Source of the DNA: JANYLB01 sp963837715
GTDB lineage: Bacteria; Actinomycetota; Acidimicrobiia; IMCC26256; JANYLB01
Direction of reading: 5' to 3'
DNA: 64,000 bases
NCBI GenBank assembly: GCA_963837715.1
Contig: CAWIOF010000002.1
Span: 1,116,001 to 1,180,000, forward strand
Of the stretch, positions 1-9,945 are shown in pieces. The notes beneath the pieces were generated by a model. It was not told where the DNA came from, searched no databases, and saw only the letters and a program-made list of their open reading frames with translations. How positions within the stretch are numbered: the stretch's first letter is position 1; the number at the start of each line of letters is the position of its first letter. The translations under genes were made by a program, and so were the position numbers.

Positions 1-366
1 GTGGATCGACGGCAGACCTCGCCGCCGATCGGATCCGTCCATGATGTCGTCGTGCACGAGCGCGAACGTGTGCAGCAGCTCGAGCGCGCCTGCCGCGTCG
101 ACGACCATCGGGTCGTCGGGCGAACCACCCGCACCGACGAACGCCCAGTGGCAGAACGCCGGTCGGAGTCGCTTCCCTCCCGCGACCACGAGTTCCGACA
201 ACGCCTGGATCGGAGCTGCGAGTGCGGGATCGACGAGCGTCCAGCGCGTCAGCTCGGCGTCGAGCAGCGCGGCGACGCGGCGGGCGGCTCGGTCGCCGCC
301 TTCGGCGAGGCTGGCCGGTGCCGGAGCCGCCGTGCGCCCGGCCTGCGTGAGCGACTCCGGGCCCAT
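1..366 (-). CDS. Polyprenyl synthetase, N-terminal part (runs off left edge)
   Basis: Reads leftwards from an ATG at 366 and is cut by the window edge after 122 codons. It carries the GGKRLRP motif at residues 63-69 and the first aspartate-rich motif DDIMD at 106-110, both diagnostic of trans-isoprenyl diphosphate synthases, which condense isopentenyl diphosphate with an allylic diphosphate in a Mg-dependent reaction. The second Asp-rich motif lies outside the window, so chain length (geranylgeranyl or longer) cannot be judged. It is divergent from the SCP2 gene at 457, about 90 bp away, so the two may share a promoter region. Confidence 0.85.
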   Translation of the reverse strand, partial: MGPESLTQAGRTAAPAPASLAEGGDRAARRVAALLDAELTRWTLVDPALAAPIQALSELVVAGGKRLRPAFCHWAFVGAGGSPDDPMVVDAAGALELLHTFALVHDDIMDGSDRRRGLPSIH

Positions 367-456
367 GTCCCCACTGTAGGTTCCGGTTCCGGCTCGACCC
401 CGATCCGACGGGCCCTACTCCCCGAGCCGGAGCGGGATCCGGCCTACCGTGGCGCC

Positions 457-879
457 GTGCCGTTGTTCCTCACTCCCGAATGGATCGCCGAGCTCGCGAC
501 CGCGCTCGCCGCCGTGCCGCTCCCCACCCACGAACCGTTCCCGGCGTTCACGCTCCACCACGTGGTGTCGGGTCCCGGTACGCCCGGCGCGGAGTGCGGG
601 TATGCCGTCACCTGCGACGACAGCGGGTTCCGCGTGGTCGTCGACACCGCTCCCGCGCCGGGCGATCTCGTCTTCCGGACCGACTACGCAACCGCCGCCG
701 CCCTCCAACGGGGTGAGCTCTCCGCGCAGGAAGCGCTGGAATCCGGTCGCCTCGAAGTTCGGGGTCGCCTGGATCGGGTCACCGGCGCCCGCAAGATCCT
801 CGTCGCGCTCGACGACGCCACCCGCGAGCTCCGAGCCGGCACGACCTACGCTCCGGTGCCGGAACCCGAGCTCCCGTGA
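457..879 (+). CDS. SCP2 sterol-carrier-like domain protein
   Basis: A 140-residue protein starting at GTG 457. The stretch with GDLVFRTDYATAAALQRGEL followed by a Leu/Glu-rich C-terminus matches the SCP2 fold, in which the segment after the central sheet forms a hydrophobic lipid-binding tunnel. Such small stand-alone SCP2 proteins in actinobacteria have no fixed reaction; binding of a lipid or acyl-CoA is inferred. The same frame is open upstream to position 1, but that stretch is antisense to the polyprenyl synthase and reads like shadow sequence, so the internal GTG was chosen. A strong hairpin starts 38 nt after the stop. Confidence 0.7.
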   Translation: MPLFLTPEWIAELATALAAVPLPTHEPFPAFTLHHVVSGPGTPGAECGYAVTCDDSGFRVVVDTAPAPGDLVFRTDYATAAALQRGELSAQEALESGRLEVRGRLDRVTGARKILVALDDATRELRAGTTYAPVPEPELP

Positions 880-916
880 CGTTCCCTGGCGTCGGGAGCG
901 ACTCGGAGCTCTCGCG

Positions 917-954
917 CTGACGCCCCGACCTCCAGAGGACGGTCGGGGCGTCAG
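917..954 (+). terminator. 14-bp perfect stem-loop after the SCP2 gene
   Basis: Arms 917-930 and 941-954 are exact reverse complements with a 10-nt loop. A second hairpin follows at once: 961-969 pairs perfectly with 1003-1011. Neither has a T-run, as is usual for terminators of GC-rich actinobacteria. The placement directly after the SCP2 stop supports a terminator, but activity is inferred. Confidence 0.55.
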
Positions 955-1049
955 AACTGTGGGGTCGGGAGCTGACCGGATACGGCCGGCCGTTGTGGTG
1001 CCCCCGACCCCGAGATGTTTCTACCGCATCGCGGCCCGTCCGACACCTC

Positions 1050-1079
1050 TTGACTTCGCCCGCCCGGGCCCGAGAAAAT
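1050..1079 (+). promoter_or_regulatory. Candidate sigma-70 promoter of the STAS gene
   Basis: TTGACT at 1050-1055 and GAAAAT at 1074-1079 are separated by 18 nt, about 50 nt upstream of the STAS start codon, in an unusually AT-rich patch for this window. Confidence 0.35.
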
Positions 1080-1129
1080 GCGCTCTCACACGTTGCGTTT
1101 TCGTTGGATACGGCCTTCGGAGGTGCGTC

Positions 1130-1462
1130 ATGGTCGAAGCGGGGTACGAGATCGCCCTGGTGCATCTGGATGGGCAGGCGGAGATCCGTCTCGTCGGCGA
1201 GTTCGACCTCGCCGCCGCCCCGGACCTCAGGCGTGAGCTCCTCTCTCGGCTGACGGCGTCGATCCCGGTTGAGGTCGACATGCGCGCGGTCACGTTCATG
1301 GACTCGTCGACCGTGGGAGTCTTCATCCATGCGCACAAGCTCGCAGCCGAGAAGGGGACGACGTTCAGGCTCGTGAACGTCACCGGGTCCTGTTCCGAGG
1401 TGCTCGAGATCACCGGACTCACCCAGTTGCTCGTCGACGATCCCGAGGCGCGGACCGTCTAG
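1130..1462 (+). CDS. STAS-domain anti-sigma factor antagonist-like protein
   Basis: A 110-residue single-domain protein from ATG 1130, preceded by a CGGAGG ribosome-binding site. It is a complete STAS fold, with the phosphorylatable-serine loop MDSSTVGV (Ser59/Ser60) in the position used by SpoIIAA/RsbV proteins. These bind an anti-sigma kinase when unphosphorylated and so free a sigma factor. The usual Gly after the second Ser is Thr here. No kinase or sigma partner is adjacent, so the target is unknown. Confidence 0.85.
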   Translation: MVEAGYEIALVHLDGQAEIRLVGEFDLAAAPDLRRELLSRLTASIPVEVDMRAVTFMDSSTVGVFIHAHKLAAEKGTTFRLVNVTGSCSEVLEITGLTQLLVDDPEARTV

Positions 1463-1531
1463 ACCGGCGGCCTCGAGCATTCGGTGACCGAGGCGAGCAC
1501 GAGGAGAGACCGCGGGCGTATCGTCTGGGCT

Positions 1532-1660
1532 GTGCAAGTCGTTTGGGTGCTTCTGTTCGTGTTCGTCGGGATCGTGGTGGCCGTGCCGTTCCTGTTGCTC
1601 TCCGGCGCTCGCTTCATCGCCGAGCGCAAAGCCGACGGGCAGCGCGAGCAGCAGCGATGA
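1532..1660 (+). CDS. Small single-pass membrane protein
   Basis: A 42-codon frame from GTG 1532 to TGA 1660. It has one hydrophobic segment (about residues 3-24, rich in Val/Leu/Phe) followed by a charged tail ending KADGQREQQR. This is the normal layout of a small membrane protein with a cytoplasmic C-terminus. There is no recognisable family, and the coding call rests on the hydrophobic periodicity and the fit in the gap between two genes on the same strand. Confidence 0.4.
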   Translation: MQVVWVLLFVFVGIVVAVPFLLLSGARFIAERKADGQREQQR

Positions 1661-1698
1661 GGTAGTCGGGGCCCGATCGCGCAGCACGCCAGTTCGGG

Positions 1699-2173
1699 GT
1701 GCTCGCGCTCATCGTGGTCTTCACCTCGGTCGCAGCGCCGAACGCGGCAGGCCAGGATGTCGATCCGACCGCCGCGACCGAGGCGACGCGGTCGACGCTG
1801 CCGACGCCTCCGCTCCGACCACTGGTGCGTGGCGTGCTCCCCGACCGGACGCGCGGGCCGCAGGCACTCGACGCGCTCCCTCCGAACGTGCTCCGCCTGG
1901 TGGCCGAGCAGAACGGGAAGTCGGTCGGCGCGATGACCGCAGTGCTGCGCGACGACCCGACGGCGTGGCTCGACGCCGACGGCCGTCTCTTCCTCCCCGG
2001 CGAGACGGTCAAGACCGTCGCGGTCACGGTCGTCGGCGACACGGTGAAGGAAGTCCCCCTCTGGCTCGGGGAGTGGTTCTTCGTGCGGTTCGAGAACCCC
2101 TCGGCGCACGCCCGAGCTCGACACCACCACCTTCTTCGGGATGGGCGTCGGCATCATCGGCGACGACGACTGA
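1699..2173 (+). CDS. Shortened secreted protein, internally deleted paralogue of the 16.5-kb metalloprotease
   Basis: Begins at GTG 1699 with a short hydrophobic export segment. Residues up to the WLDADGRLF motif align with residues 36-97 of the protein at 16478. It then jumps directly to the last Calx-beta strand region (VVGDTVKEVPLWLGEWFFV), so the roughly 400-residue protease and middle region is absent. One extra base near 2115 shifts the frame; removing it restores the terminal GMGVGIIGDDD and a stop at 2173, identical in character to the end of the long paralogue. Function unknown; it is either a decayed copy or a functional mini-protein with one sequence error. Confidence 0.6.
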
Positions 2174-2398
2174 GCCCCATGCAAGGGCTCCCGGCGATCC
2201 GTGGTGACCTTCCGGTGCTTCAGGCGCCTCAGGAGTCATGTCGAGGGTCGGCCGAAGGTCGATCGTGCCGATTTGGGGTAGCTTGGCCACGAGAGCAGGC
2301 AACACAGGAACGGAAAGCGCGAGAGCCATCGGACGACGGAGGCGTGGGGGGCTGCGCTTGCCTTCCACGTCGCGGTTCGGAATAGGAAGAGTCCTGCG

Positions 2399-3478
2399 AT
2401 GCGCATCTTCAAGCCACGTCGCTCATTGAGTTTCCCTGAACAGGCGCTCTCGGATGCCGCCGACCTCGTCGTGGCCCGAAAGCCTCTCGAAGCGATTCGA
2501 CTCCTGACCAAAGCGAATCGAGTGCACCGCGATCGCAAGGTCGAGCAACGCCTCGTGGAGCTTCGCTACGAAGCATTCAAGGGCATGGATTGGTCACACG
2601 CGCGACCGGCGTGGCCCGAGGTCGTCGAGGATCTCTTTCCGGGTGAACGGATTCCGGAGGTCGCTCGTGCTGATCTCACCGTCGAGTCGGTGCGGAGTGG
2701 GATACACACCCATGGATCGCTGCTCGTTCGCGGCCTGGTCGATCGCGACCAAGTCGATCGACTCATCGGTGACATCGACGCGACCTTCGCAGCCTTCGAC
2801 GCAGATGCCGGCGGCGGAACCGATCCCGACCACGCAGGGTGGTACCGGCGCTTCGAGCACGACCAAGTCAGCGACCGGACACGGCGTCGCAAACAGGGCT
2901 CGATCGGGACAGTCGAGTCTCCGCCGACGCTCTTCGACGTCATCGAGATCTTGGACGATGCGGGCATAGGGCAGCTCGCCGAGGACTACTTCGGCGAGGC
3001 GCCAATGCTTCTCGCGCGGAAAGCGACCTTGCGACGCCTTCCCCACGACACCTCGGGGGGCTGGCATCAGGACGGTGCGTTCATGGGAGCCGACATCCGA
3101 TCGCTCAACGTCTGGCTGGCACTCTCACACTGCGGTGACGACGCGCCGGGCCTCGACGTCGTGGGCCGTCGACTCGACGACCTCGTTCAGACCGGCGTGA
3201 GCTCGTCGCGCAAGGGTGGTAGCGGCTACGCCGACTGGGGCGTCAGCCCGGAGAACGCCGAGCTGGCCGCTGCCGGAACGGTGGAGCGTCCGATATTCGA
3301 GCCGGGCGACGCACTGATCTTCGATCAGCTGTGCCTGCACCGGACCGGGCGGGACCCGGGCATGAAGAAGGGCCGCGATGCGATCGAAACCTGGCTGTTC
3401 GCACCTTCGACGTACGCAGCGATGACGACACCTTCCGAGGGGTACTCACCTCGGGATCAGCTACCCATCATCTACTGA
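2399..3478 (+). CDS. Phytanoyl-CoA dioxygenase (PhyH) family protein
   Basis: A 359-residue protein from ATG 2399 with AGGAAGAG upstream. The Fe(II)/2-oxoglutarate site is visible: H223-x-D225 in GWHQDGAFMG, distal H314 in LCLHRTGRD and an Arg just after it that would bind 2-oxoglutarate. The N-terminal 90 residues are helical and charged and are not part of the catalytic fold. Family members hydroxylate diverse small molecules, so the substrate is open. Base composition is slightly less GC-rich than its neighbours, and it stands alone between two intergenic gaps, which would fit acquisition as a unit. Confidence 0.8.
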   Translation: MRIFKPRRSLSFPEQALSDAADLVVARKPLEAIRLLTKANRVHRDRKVEQRLVELRYEAFKGMDWSHARPAWPEVVEDLFPGERIPEVARADLTVESVRSGIHTHGSLLVRGLVDRDQVDRLIGDIDATFAAFDADAGGGTDPDHAGWYRRFEHDQVSDRTRRRKQGSIGTVESPPTLFDVIEILDDAGIGQLAEDYFGEAPMLLARKATLRRLPHDTSGGWHQDGAFMGADIRSLNVWLALSHCGDDAPGLDVVGRRLDDLVQTGVSSSRKGGSGYADWGVSPENAELAAAGTVERPIFEPGDALIFDQLCLHRTGRDPGMKKGRDAIETWLFAPSTYAAMTTPSEGYSPRDQLPIIY

Positions 3479-3587
3479 GCTGGGCGGGCAGCACCTCGGT
3501 TGACCCGCGCTACTGCCGTGGCGCCATCCAGGGGGTGTTCCGCGCCCCGCCCGGCTACGGTTCCGGCCCCAGGTAAAGGAGCTCAGC

Positions 3588-4529
3588 ATGGCCACGGACG
3601 AGAACTCGGCGGCTTTCCAGCCGCGGTTGGATGCGTTGCTCGAGCAGACCCCCGAGCGGGAGAATCCGGCTGAGCTCTTCGCCGATGTTCGCGACGACGC
3701 GTTCTGGCTGTGGATCAACACCGACGGGCGCGATGCCAACCCGGTGCTCGCCGACATCCTCCCCGGGCTTCCCGACCCCGAGAAGCAACGGCTGTGGACC
3801 GGCAAGACCGGCGTGGACACCCAGACCGAGGGCTTCGAGATCTACCAGGTGATGCGGGATCTCCACGCGGAGCACCAGGGAGACCTCCGGAAGCGCGGCC
3901 CGGTGCTCGACTTCGGCTGTGGATGGGGCCGGGTGATCCGGTACTTCCTCAAGGACCTAGACCCGGGCCAGCTCATGGGCACCGACCACGACGAGGCCAA
4001 CGTCGCGTTCTGTGTGGCGAGCAACCCGTGGTGCACCTTCGGCCGGAACGAGGCCACTCCACCGCTCCCACTGGCCGACGACTCCGTCGGCTACCTCTAC
4101 GCCTACTCGGTGTTCTCCCACTTCTCCGAACCGATGCACCGGCTCTGGCTCGATGAGTTCAAGCGTGTCCTACGTCCCGGCGGTGCACTCGCACTGACCG
4201 TGCGGCCCCGCGGCTTCATCGAACACTGCGGTCGCCTCCGCAGTGGGGAGGCCAAGGGCGTTTCTCCGATCAACAAGCGCATGTTCCTTGACACCGACGC
4301 GAGTCTCGCCTCGTACGACGACCGCGGGTTCGCGTTCTCTCCGTACAACGTCGACGACAACGACGCCTGGTGGGGTGAGGCATGCATCTCGCGCGAATAC
4401 GTCGATCGCGAGTGGGGGAAGCAGTTCGAGGTCTTGGCGTTCGAGACTGCAGGTAGCTCGCGGGTGAGCCGAGCGCCCCATCGGAGCCGAAACCCGTTGA
4501 AGCAACACGTGGTGCTGCTCCGCGCCTGA
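3588..4529 (+). CDS. Class I SAM-dependent methyltransferase
   Basis: A 313-residue protein from ATG 3588 behind a good AAAGGAG. The SAM-binding motif I is VLDFGCGWG (about residues 107-114), followed by an acidic strand (GTDHDEANV) and the post-motif LRPGGALALTVRPRG typical of Methyltransf_11/25 folds. The 90-residue N-terminal helical extension and the C-terminal SRVSRAPHRSRN tail are not shared by the core family. The acceptor substrate is not predictable. It converges on the acyltransferase gene, whose stop lies 28 nt away. Confidence 0.8.
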   Translation: MATDENSAAFQPRLDALLEQTPERENPAELFADVRDDAFWLWINTDGRDANPVLADILPGLPDPEKQRLWTGKTGVDTQTEGFEIYQVMRDLHAEHQGDLRKRGPVLDFGCGWGRVIRYFLKDLDPGQLMGTDHDEANVAFCVASNPWCTFGRNEATPPLPLADDSVGYLYAYSVFSHFSEPMHRLWLDEFKRVLRPGGALALTVRPRGFIEHCGRLRSGEAKGVSPINKRMFLDTDASLASYDDRGFAFSPYNVDDNDAWWGEACISREYVDREWGKQFEVLAFETAGSSRVSRAPHRSRNPLKQHVVLLRA

Positions 4530-4557
4530 TCGTCCCGGTTCTCTGCGACGCTTCGTA

Positions 4558-6690
4558 TTAGAACGAGAGCACGCCAGAGTCACGAAGATAGGTGGCGACC
4601 TCGTCGGCGATCGCGATGCCGAACCGCGGCGTGATGTGTTGGATGTCGAACCGCACGATCTCGCCGCCGACGATCGGGTCGCAGATCGGCATGAACGGAC
4701 ACAGCATCCGGTCGGCGTCCATGTCGTAGACGGTCCGGTTGTCGGCGAGAGGCCGGTACAGGTGTTCGATAGGCAACGGATTCGGTGTTGGCGACGAAGC
4801 GACACGCTTCCAGCGCTTCGCCGTGGTGAGGCATGCGAACGGGTCCTGGTCGAGTGGCGCTACAGGTGCGGGCTCGATGACCACCACCTTGGCGGCCGTC
4901 TGCGTCGGAGCTGGTCGAGCGATCGCTCGGTGTCTTGCTTGACGAGCGCCCGGAGCTCCGCGGAGAGTTCGTCGCGATGGGTCGCCCCCGATCGTCGAAC
5001 ACGTCGCCCGGGCGCCGGGTGAGGTAGTCGTTGCCGATCGCGATGATCACGTCGGGCTTCAGCTCCGGGATGACGCGGTCGTAGAGATCGTGCTTCATCG
5101 TCGAGGCATTTCTGGAGGCGCCGTGGCTCGTCCTCGAGGGCGTCGCGGGTCGTAGAGGTTGCGCTGCCACGGGCACCCGCCGGCGGCTGCGGTGGACAGG
5201 GTGAGGTCGTGGTCCTGGGCGATCTTGGCGAAGGTCGGGAAGAGCATCCGGGCCTGACTGTCGCCGATGACGAGGATGTGTTCGCCGCTTCCCTGCACGA
5301 TCGTGCACGCGGAGCTCGGCTCCCCGACGCAGTTCCATTTCGCCACGCCGTCGACGTCGTCGAGGCCCAAGCCTCGATAGTCCTTGGCGCCGGCGAAGTC
5401 GAGGTCGGGGACGGGCGTGAAGCCGGCCAGGCTGTCGGTACCCGTGGCTGTATTGGTGTCGAGGGCAGCTGTCGGTGCGGTGGCTTGGTAGGGGTCGATG
5501 ATCGTGGGGATGATCACGAGGGCGGCGATCGCGCTGATCGCGAGGCCCGACACGACCACGGCCGGGTTGATCCGGTCGAGGAACCGTTGCTGGCGGACCG
5601 GCCGTTCGAGGATCTGGTAGCTCAACGACGCGAGACCGGTCGCGACCAACGCCGAGATCGCGAACGTCGACACCGGGCTGATGCTGTCGTCGGTCACCGC
5701 GACCGCGACGAGGATCACCGGCCAGTGCCACAGGTACGTCCCGTAGGAGATCTTCCCCAGATAGACCGCCGGCGAGCTCGAGAACAGCCAGTTCACCGGA
5801 CCCGTCCGGAACGCCTCGATCCCGACGATCAACACCACCGCCGCGACCGTCGCCAACACACCACGCCGGACCGCGTTCACATCGACCAACGACGTCGACA
5901 ACACCAACAGTGCGAACAACCCGATCGGCGCCGCGAACCACGCGACCCGCACACGAGCCACCCGCCGCAACAACCCCGGACTCAACGCCAGGAACGCACC
6001 CGCCAACAACTGATACGCCCGCGCATCGGTGCCGTAGTACGCCCGCGAGATGTTCGACGTCGACAGATGCAACGCCCACACCAACGACGCGACCCCACCC
6101 ACACCGATCATCAGCTGCATCACGCGACGGGCATGGCGTTGCAGACCCCGCGTGAGCGCGAACAGGCCGGCGAGCAGGATCGGCCACACGAAGTAGAACT
6201 GCTCCTCCACCGCCAACGACCAGAACTGCTGCACCGGACTCGCGTTCACATCCGCCGCGAAGTAGTCGGTCGCCTGATGGATGAAGTACCAGTTCGCCAC
6301 ATACAAGAACGCGGCCTTGAACGCCCCCACCGCCGACGCCAACTCGGCCTGCGACGCGATCGCCGAGTACACGACCGCCGTCACGATCAACGCAACGAAC
6401 GACGCCGGCAACAACCGCCGGAACCGCCGCGCGTAGAACCGACCGAACCGCAGGCGGCCCCCATCACCACCGAGGTCCCGCATCAACAACTGCGTGACGA
6501 GATACCCCGACAAGACGAAGAACACGTCGACACCGATGAAACCACCCGAGAACCGGTCGACTCCCGCGTGGAACAACACGACCAGATACACCGCGACGGT
6601 CCGCAACCCGTCGAGATGCGGCCGATACCCCTCACCGGGCCCATCCCCGCGAGACACCACATCCCGCGCCTCATGCACGCCCGCCACCAC
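4558..6690 (-). CDS. OafA/YrhL-type acyltransferase with C-terminal SGNH domain (frameshifted)
   Basis: From ATG 6690. The first ~380 residues are a multi-pass acyltransferase-3 domain with the catalytic-type R30-x10-H41 pair in GLRTVAVYLVVLFHAG and SGYLVTQLL. It is followed by an SGNH hydrolase-like domain with block I GDSQAR and, near the end, the catalytic pair in DIQHITPRFG. Such proteins O-acylate cell-surface polysaccharides or peptidoglycan. The SGNH part is broken by about four frameshifts (near 5146, 5100, 4987 and 4905); joining the frames restores a normal ~700-residue protein ending at 4558. It is either an assembly-damaged intact gene or a recent pseudogene; I favour the former. 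Confidence 0.75.
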
Positions 6691-6747
6691 GAACCGGACA
6701 TTACGACAACCTGACCCCCCGGGCCCGTCGGCTGCAGCGTCTGCGGC

Positions 6748-9079
6748 TCAGGCGGTCGGCACCAGCTCGCGCTCCGGCGCGCCTTCGTCGGGTGTCGGGT
6801 CGGCGTGGCCCTCGACGTCGATGTTCGGCAGGAGCCGGTCGAGCCACCCCGGCAGCCACCAGTTCCGGTCGCCGAGGAGCTCCATGGTCGCGGGCACGAG
6901 CAGCATGCGCACGATCGTGGCGTCGAGGAAGATCGCCGTCGCGAGGCCCGTGCCCATGAGCTTCAGCACGCGGTCGTTCTCGAGCAGGAAGCTGCCGAAC
7001 ACCACGACCATGATCGCGGCGGCTGCGGTGATGACCTTCGCGGTGGCGGCGAGGCCGTCGGCGACCGACGTGCGGCTGTCGCCGCTGCGGTGCCACTCCT
7101 CGCGGATGCGCGACAGCAGGAACACCTCGTAGTCCATCGACAGACCGAACACGACCGCGAACAGCATCATCGGCATCCACGGCTCGATGGGTGCGGGCTG
7201 CACGCCGGTGAGGTCGCTGAGCCAACCCCACTGGAACAGGGCGACGACCACGCCGTACGCGGCGCCGATCGAGAGCAGGTTCATGATCACCGCCTTGAGC
7301 GGCACCAACAGCGATCGGAACACCACCATGAGGAGCAGGAACGAGAGCGCCAGCACCGCGGTGAAGAAGTACGGCAGGCGGGATGCGAGGTAGTCGGAGA
7401 AGTCGACGTTCACGGCCACGGCTCCGGTGACCGCCACCTCGACTCCCGCCGCATCTTCGACCGTCGGCAGCACGTCGTCGCGGAGGCGACTCACGAGCTG
7501 CGCAGTCGCTTCGCTCTGCGGGCCCGTGGTGGGCACCGCGTTCCAGAGGACCGCGGTGGGGTCGTCGGGGTCGTTGGTCTGCGGCGGCGGAGACGAACGC
7601 GATGCCGGCGTCGGTCGCGCACCGCGTCGGTGATCGCACGCGAGCGCGGCCACGTCGGTGCCGTCGGGAAGCTCGGCGACGAGGAGCAGCGGACCGTTGA
7701 ACCCCGCGCCGAACCCGTCGACGAGGAGGTCGTAGGCCTGCTTCGTGGTGGTGTCCTCGCGCGTAGTTGCTCTCGTCGGAGAACCCGAGCCGCAGGCCGA
7801 GCACGGGAAGCGCGAGCAGCAGGAGGACGAACGTCCCCGCAATCGCTGCGGGCCACGGGCGGTGCTGGATGATCCGGCTCCACCGGTAGGCAGTCGTCTC
7901 CCGGAGCGGCTTCTGCCTGCGTCGGGGCACCTCGCGCTTGAGCGGGCCCACGAAGATCCCGGCCACGAGCACGATCAACGCCAGGGGCAGTGCGACCGTG
8001 AGCGCGGAGATCTTCAGCCCCACGCCGACGAGCGCCACCGCGACGAGGCCCGCGGCGATCAGACCGCGCCACCTCGTCAGCTCGACGCGCGTCCCGGCGA
8101 ACCCGAGGAGCGCGGGAAGGAGGGTGAGCGAGGCGAGCACGGTGATGGCGACGACCGAGGCTGCGCCCACCGCGAGTCCCTGCACGAAGCTCACACCCAT
8201 GACCAGCATGCCGAGCAGCGAGATCACCACGGTGAACCCGGCGAAGAGGACCGACCGCCCTGCGGTGTCGATGGCGATCGTGACCGACTCGCGCACGGTG
8301 TGACCCGTCTGGAGCTGCTCGCGGTACCGGGTGACGATGAGCAGCGCGTAGTCGATGCCGACGCCGAGGCCGATCATGATGCCGAGGAACGTGGCGAACT
8401 CGGGGATCGCGATCACGTTGCTCAGGAGCGTGATGATCGCGGTGCCGATCCCGATGCCGAACAGCGCGACGCCGATCGGGAGGCCCATCGCGAGCACCGA
8501 ACCGAACGCCACGATCAGGATGATGATCGCGAACGCCAGCCCCAGCACCTCGGAGGACGGCTGTTCGAACTCCGCGAAGACGAAGCCGCCGAGCTCGATC
8601 CGCAATCCGGGGATGTCGGGGCTCTCGGCCAGGATCCGATCGCGGATCTCGCCGGCCCGGGTGAGATCGATGTCGTCGGGCATCTCGATGTTCGCGTAGG
8701 CGATGTCGCCCGCCTCGGGACCCTGGGATGCGATCTGGCGTGCGCCGGCCTCGGCGTAGGGACTCTCGACGCGGGTGACGTCGTCGATCTGGGCCACCTC
8801 GTCGAAGAGACGCTCCATCGCGGCCCGGACCGCCGGATCGTCGACGCCCTGGTCGGCGGTGAACACGATCGTGCCGACTGCGCCCGTCCCCTGCCCACCG
8901 AACTCGCGGTCGAGCACGTCGAAGCCCTGCTTCGACTCGACGTCGGGCAGGTTGAACTCGTCGCGGAACGCGCTCCCGATCGATCCCTGGGCCGCGAAGC
9001 CCAAGATGAGGAGGAGGATCCAGGATCCGAGGACGAGCTTGCGGTGGTCGTGGCACCACGGGCCGAGTCGTGTGAACAC
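6748..9079 (-). CDS. MMPL/RND-family transporter (frameshifted)
   Basis: From GTG 9079 with AGGAG 8-9 nt upstream. It has two RND halves: each has a periplasmic domain and a helix bundle, with the conserved GIDYALLIVTRYRE in the first half and SMDYEVFLLSRIREEW in the second. The proton-relay aspartate sits in each DY motif. MMPL proteins export lipids or act as SSD-like permeases. Four frameshifts (near 7760, 7638, 7617 and 7589), all curable by deleting one base, fall in the second periplasmic domain. It diverges from the 9219 gene, with a tandem 12-bp repeat between them that might be a repressor site. Confidence 0.8.
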
Positions 9080-9142
9080 GCACTTGCTCCTGGGTCTGAG
9101 GGCTCGGTCTCTGCAGTGCCTCCGACTGCGGGAAGGCACCAT

Positions 9143-9166
9143 ACTCATCGGTCGACTCATCGGTCG
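9143..9166. repeat. Tandem 12-bp direct repeat in a divergent promoter region
   Basis: ACTCATCGGTCG occurs twice head to tail (9143-9154, 9155-9166) between the MMPL gene and the gene at 9219. Tandem half-sites of this kind often bind a regulator; no regulator gene is adjacent. Confidence 0.4.
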
Positions 9167-9218
9167 GCCCCCGCTATCCGGGGATTCCGGGCCCGATCGT
9201 CGCAGTACCGTGGGCCCG

Positions 9219-9937
9219 ATGCAGCCCTTCGAACGACTCCGCGCGCTCGCGCGTTGGCACGAAGACGACGACACGCTGCTCGCGAGCGAGGCGGCCGAGT
9301 GTCTGTCGGCGTTCGACGGGGACCCAGCCGGTCTCGTGGTGTCGAGCCGTCGCCTGCTCGCCCACCACGCCGCGGCCGGCGCGCTCTGGTGGGTGTGCGC
9401 CCGGGTGCTCTGTGCACCCGACGGTCCCGACGCCGCGTGGGACGCCTGGCGCCTCCTGCGCGACGACCAGACCGCGCCCGGCTCGCGGCACTCCTGCCGT
9501 TCCCCCACGACGACCCGATCGCCGTGTTCGGCCGTCCGGCCACCATCACCCGGGCCTTGGCCGAGCGACCCGATCTCGACACGTTCCGCGTCGGGCCCGG
9601 CGACGGCCTCTCGGGGGTCCGGCCGTCGCACCTGCTCCTCGAGGCCCGCGCCGTCGGCGGAACCACCGCGCTGGTCACGGCCGGTGCCGGGGGTGTCGTC
9701 GACAGCATCCGGGCCCAGGGCGGCTTCGTGTGGGTCGTCGCCCCCACCGGCCGCGTGCTCCCTCCGCGGCTCTTCGAGGCGCTCGACCGCGCCGTCGGAG
9801 TGGATCCGACGGTCGACCGGATCGACCTGGCCGATGTCGAACGCATCGCCGGATCGACCGGCCTCGACGCACCGGCGCGCATCTCCCGGCGGATCGACTG
9901 TCCGGTCGCGCCGGAGCTCCTCCGCCCGATGGGCTGA
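9219..9937 (+). CDS. Hypothetical protein (one frameshift)
   Basis: Starts at ATG 9219 (MQPFERLRALARWHEDDD). About 85 residues in, near 9477, the frame shifts; the continuing frame LAALLPFPHDDPIAVFGRPA runs to TGA 9937, for a total near 240 residues. No membrane segment or signal peptide is seen. The second half has alternating hydrophobic strands and Gly turns such as VGPGDGLSGVRPSHLLLEARAVGG, suggesting an alpha/beta fold. I do not recognise the family. It converges on fxsA with 8 nt between stop codons. Confidence 0.55.
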
Positions 9938-9945
9938 GGCGACCC

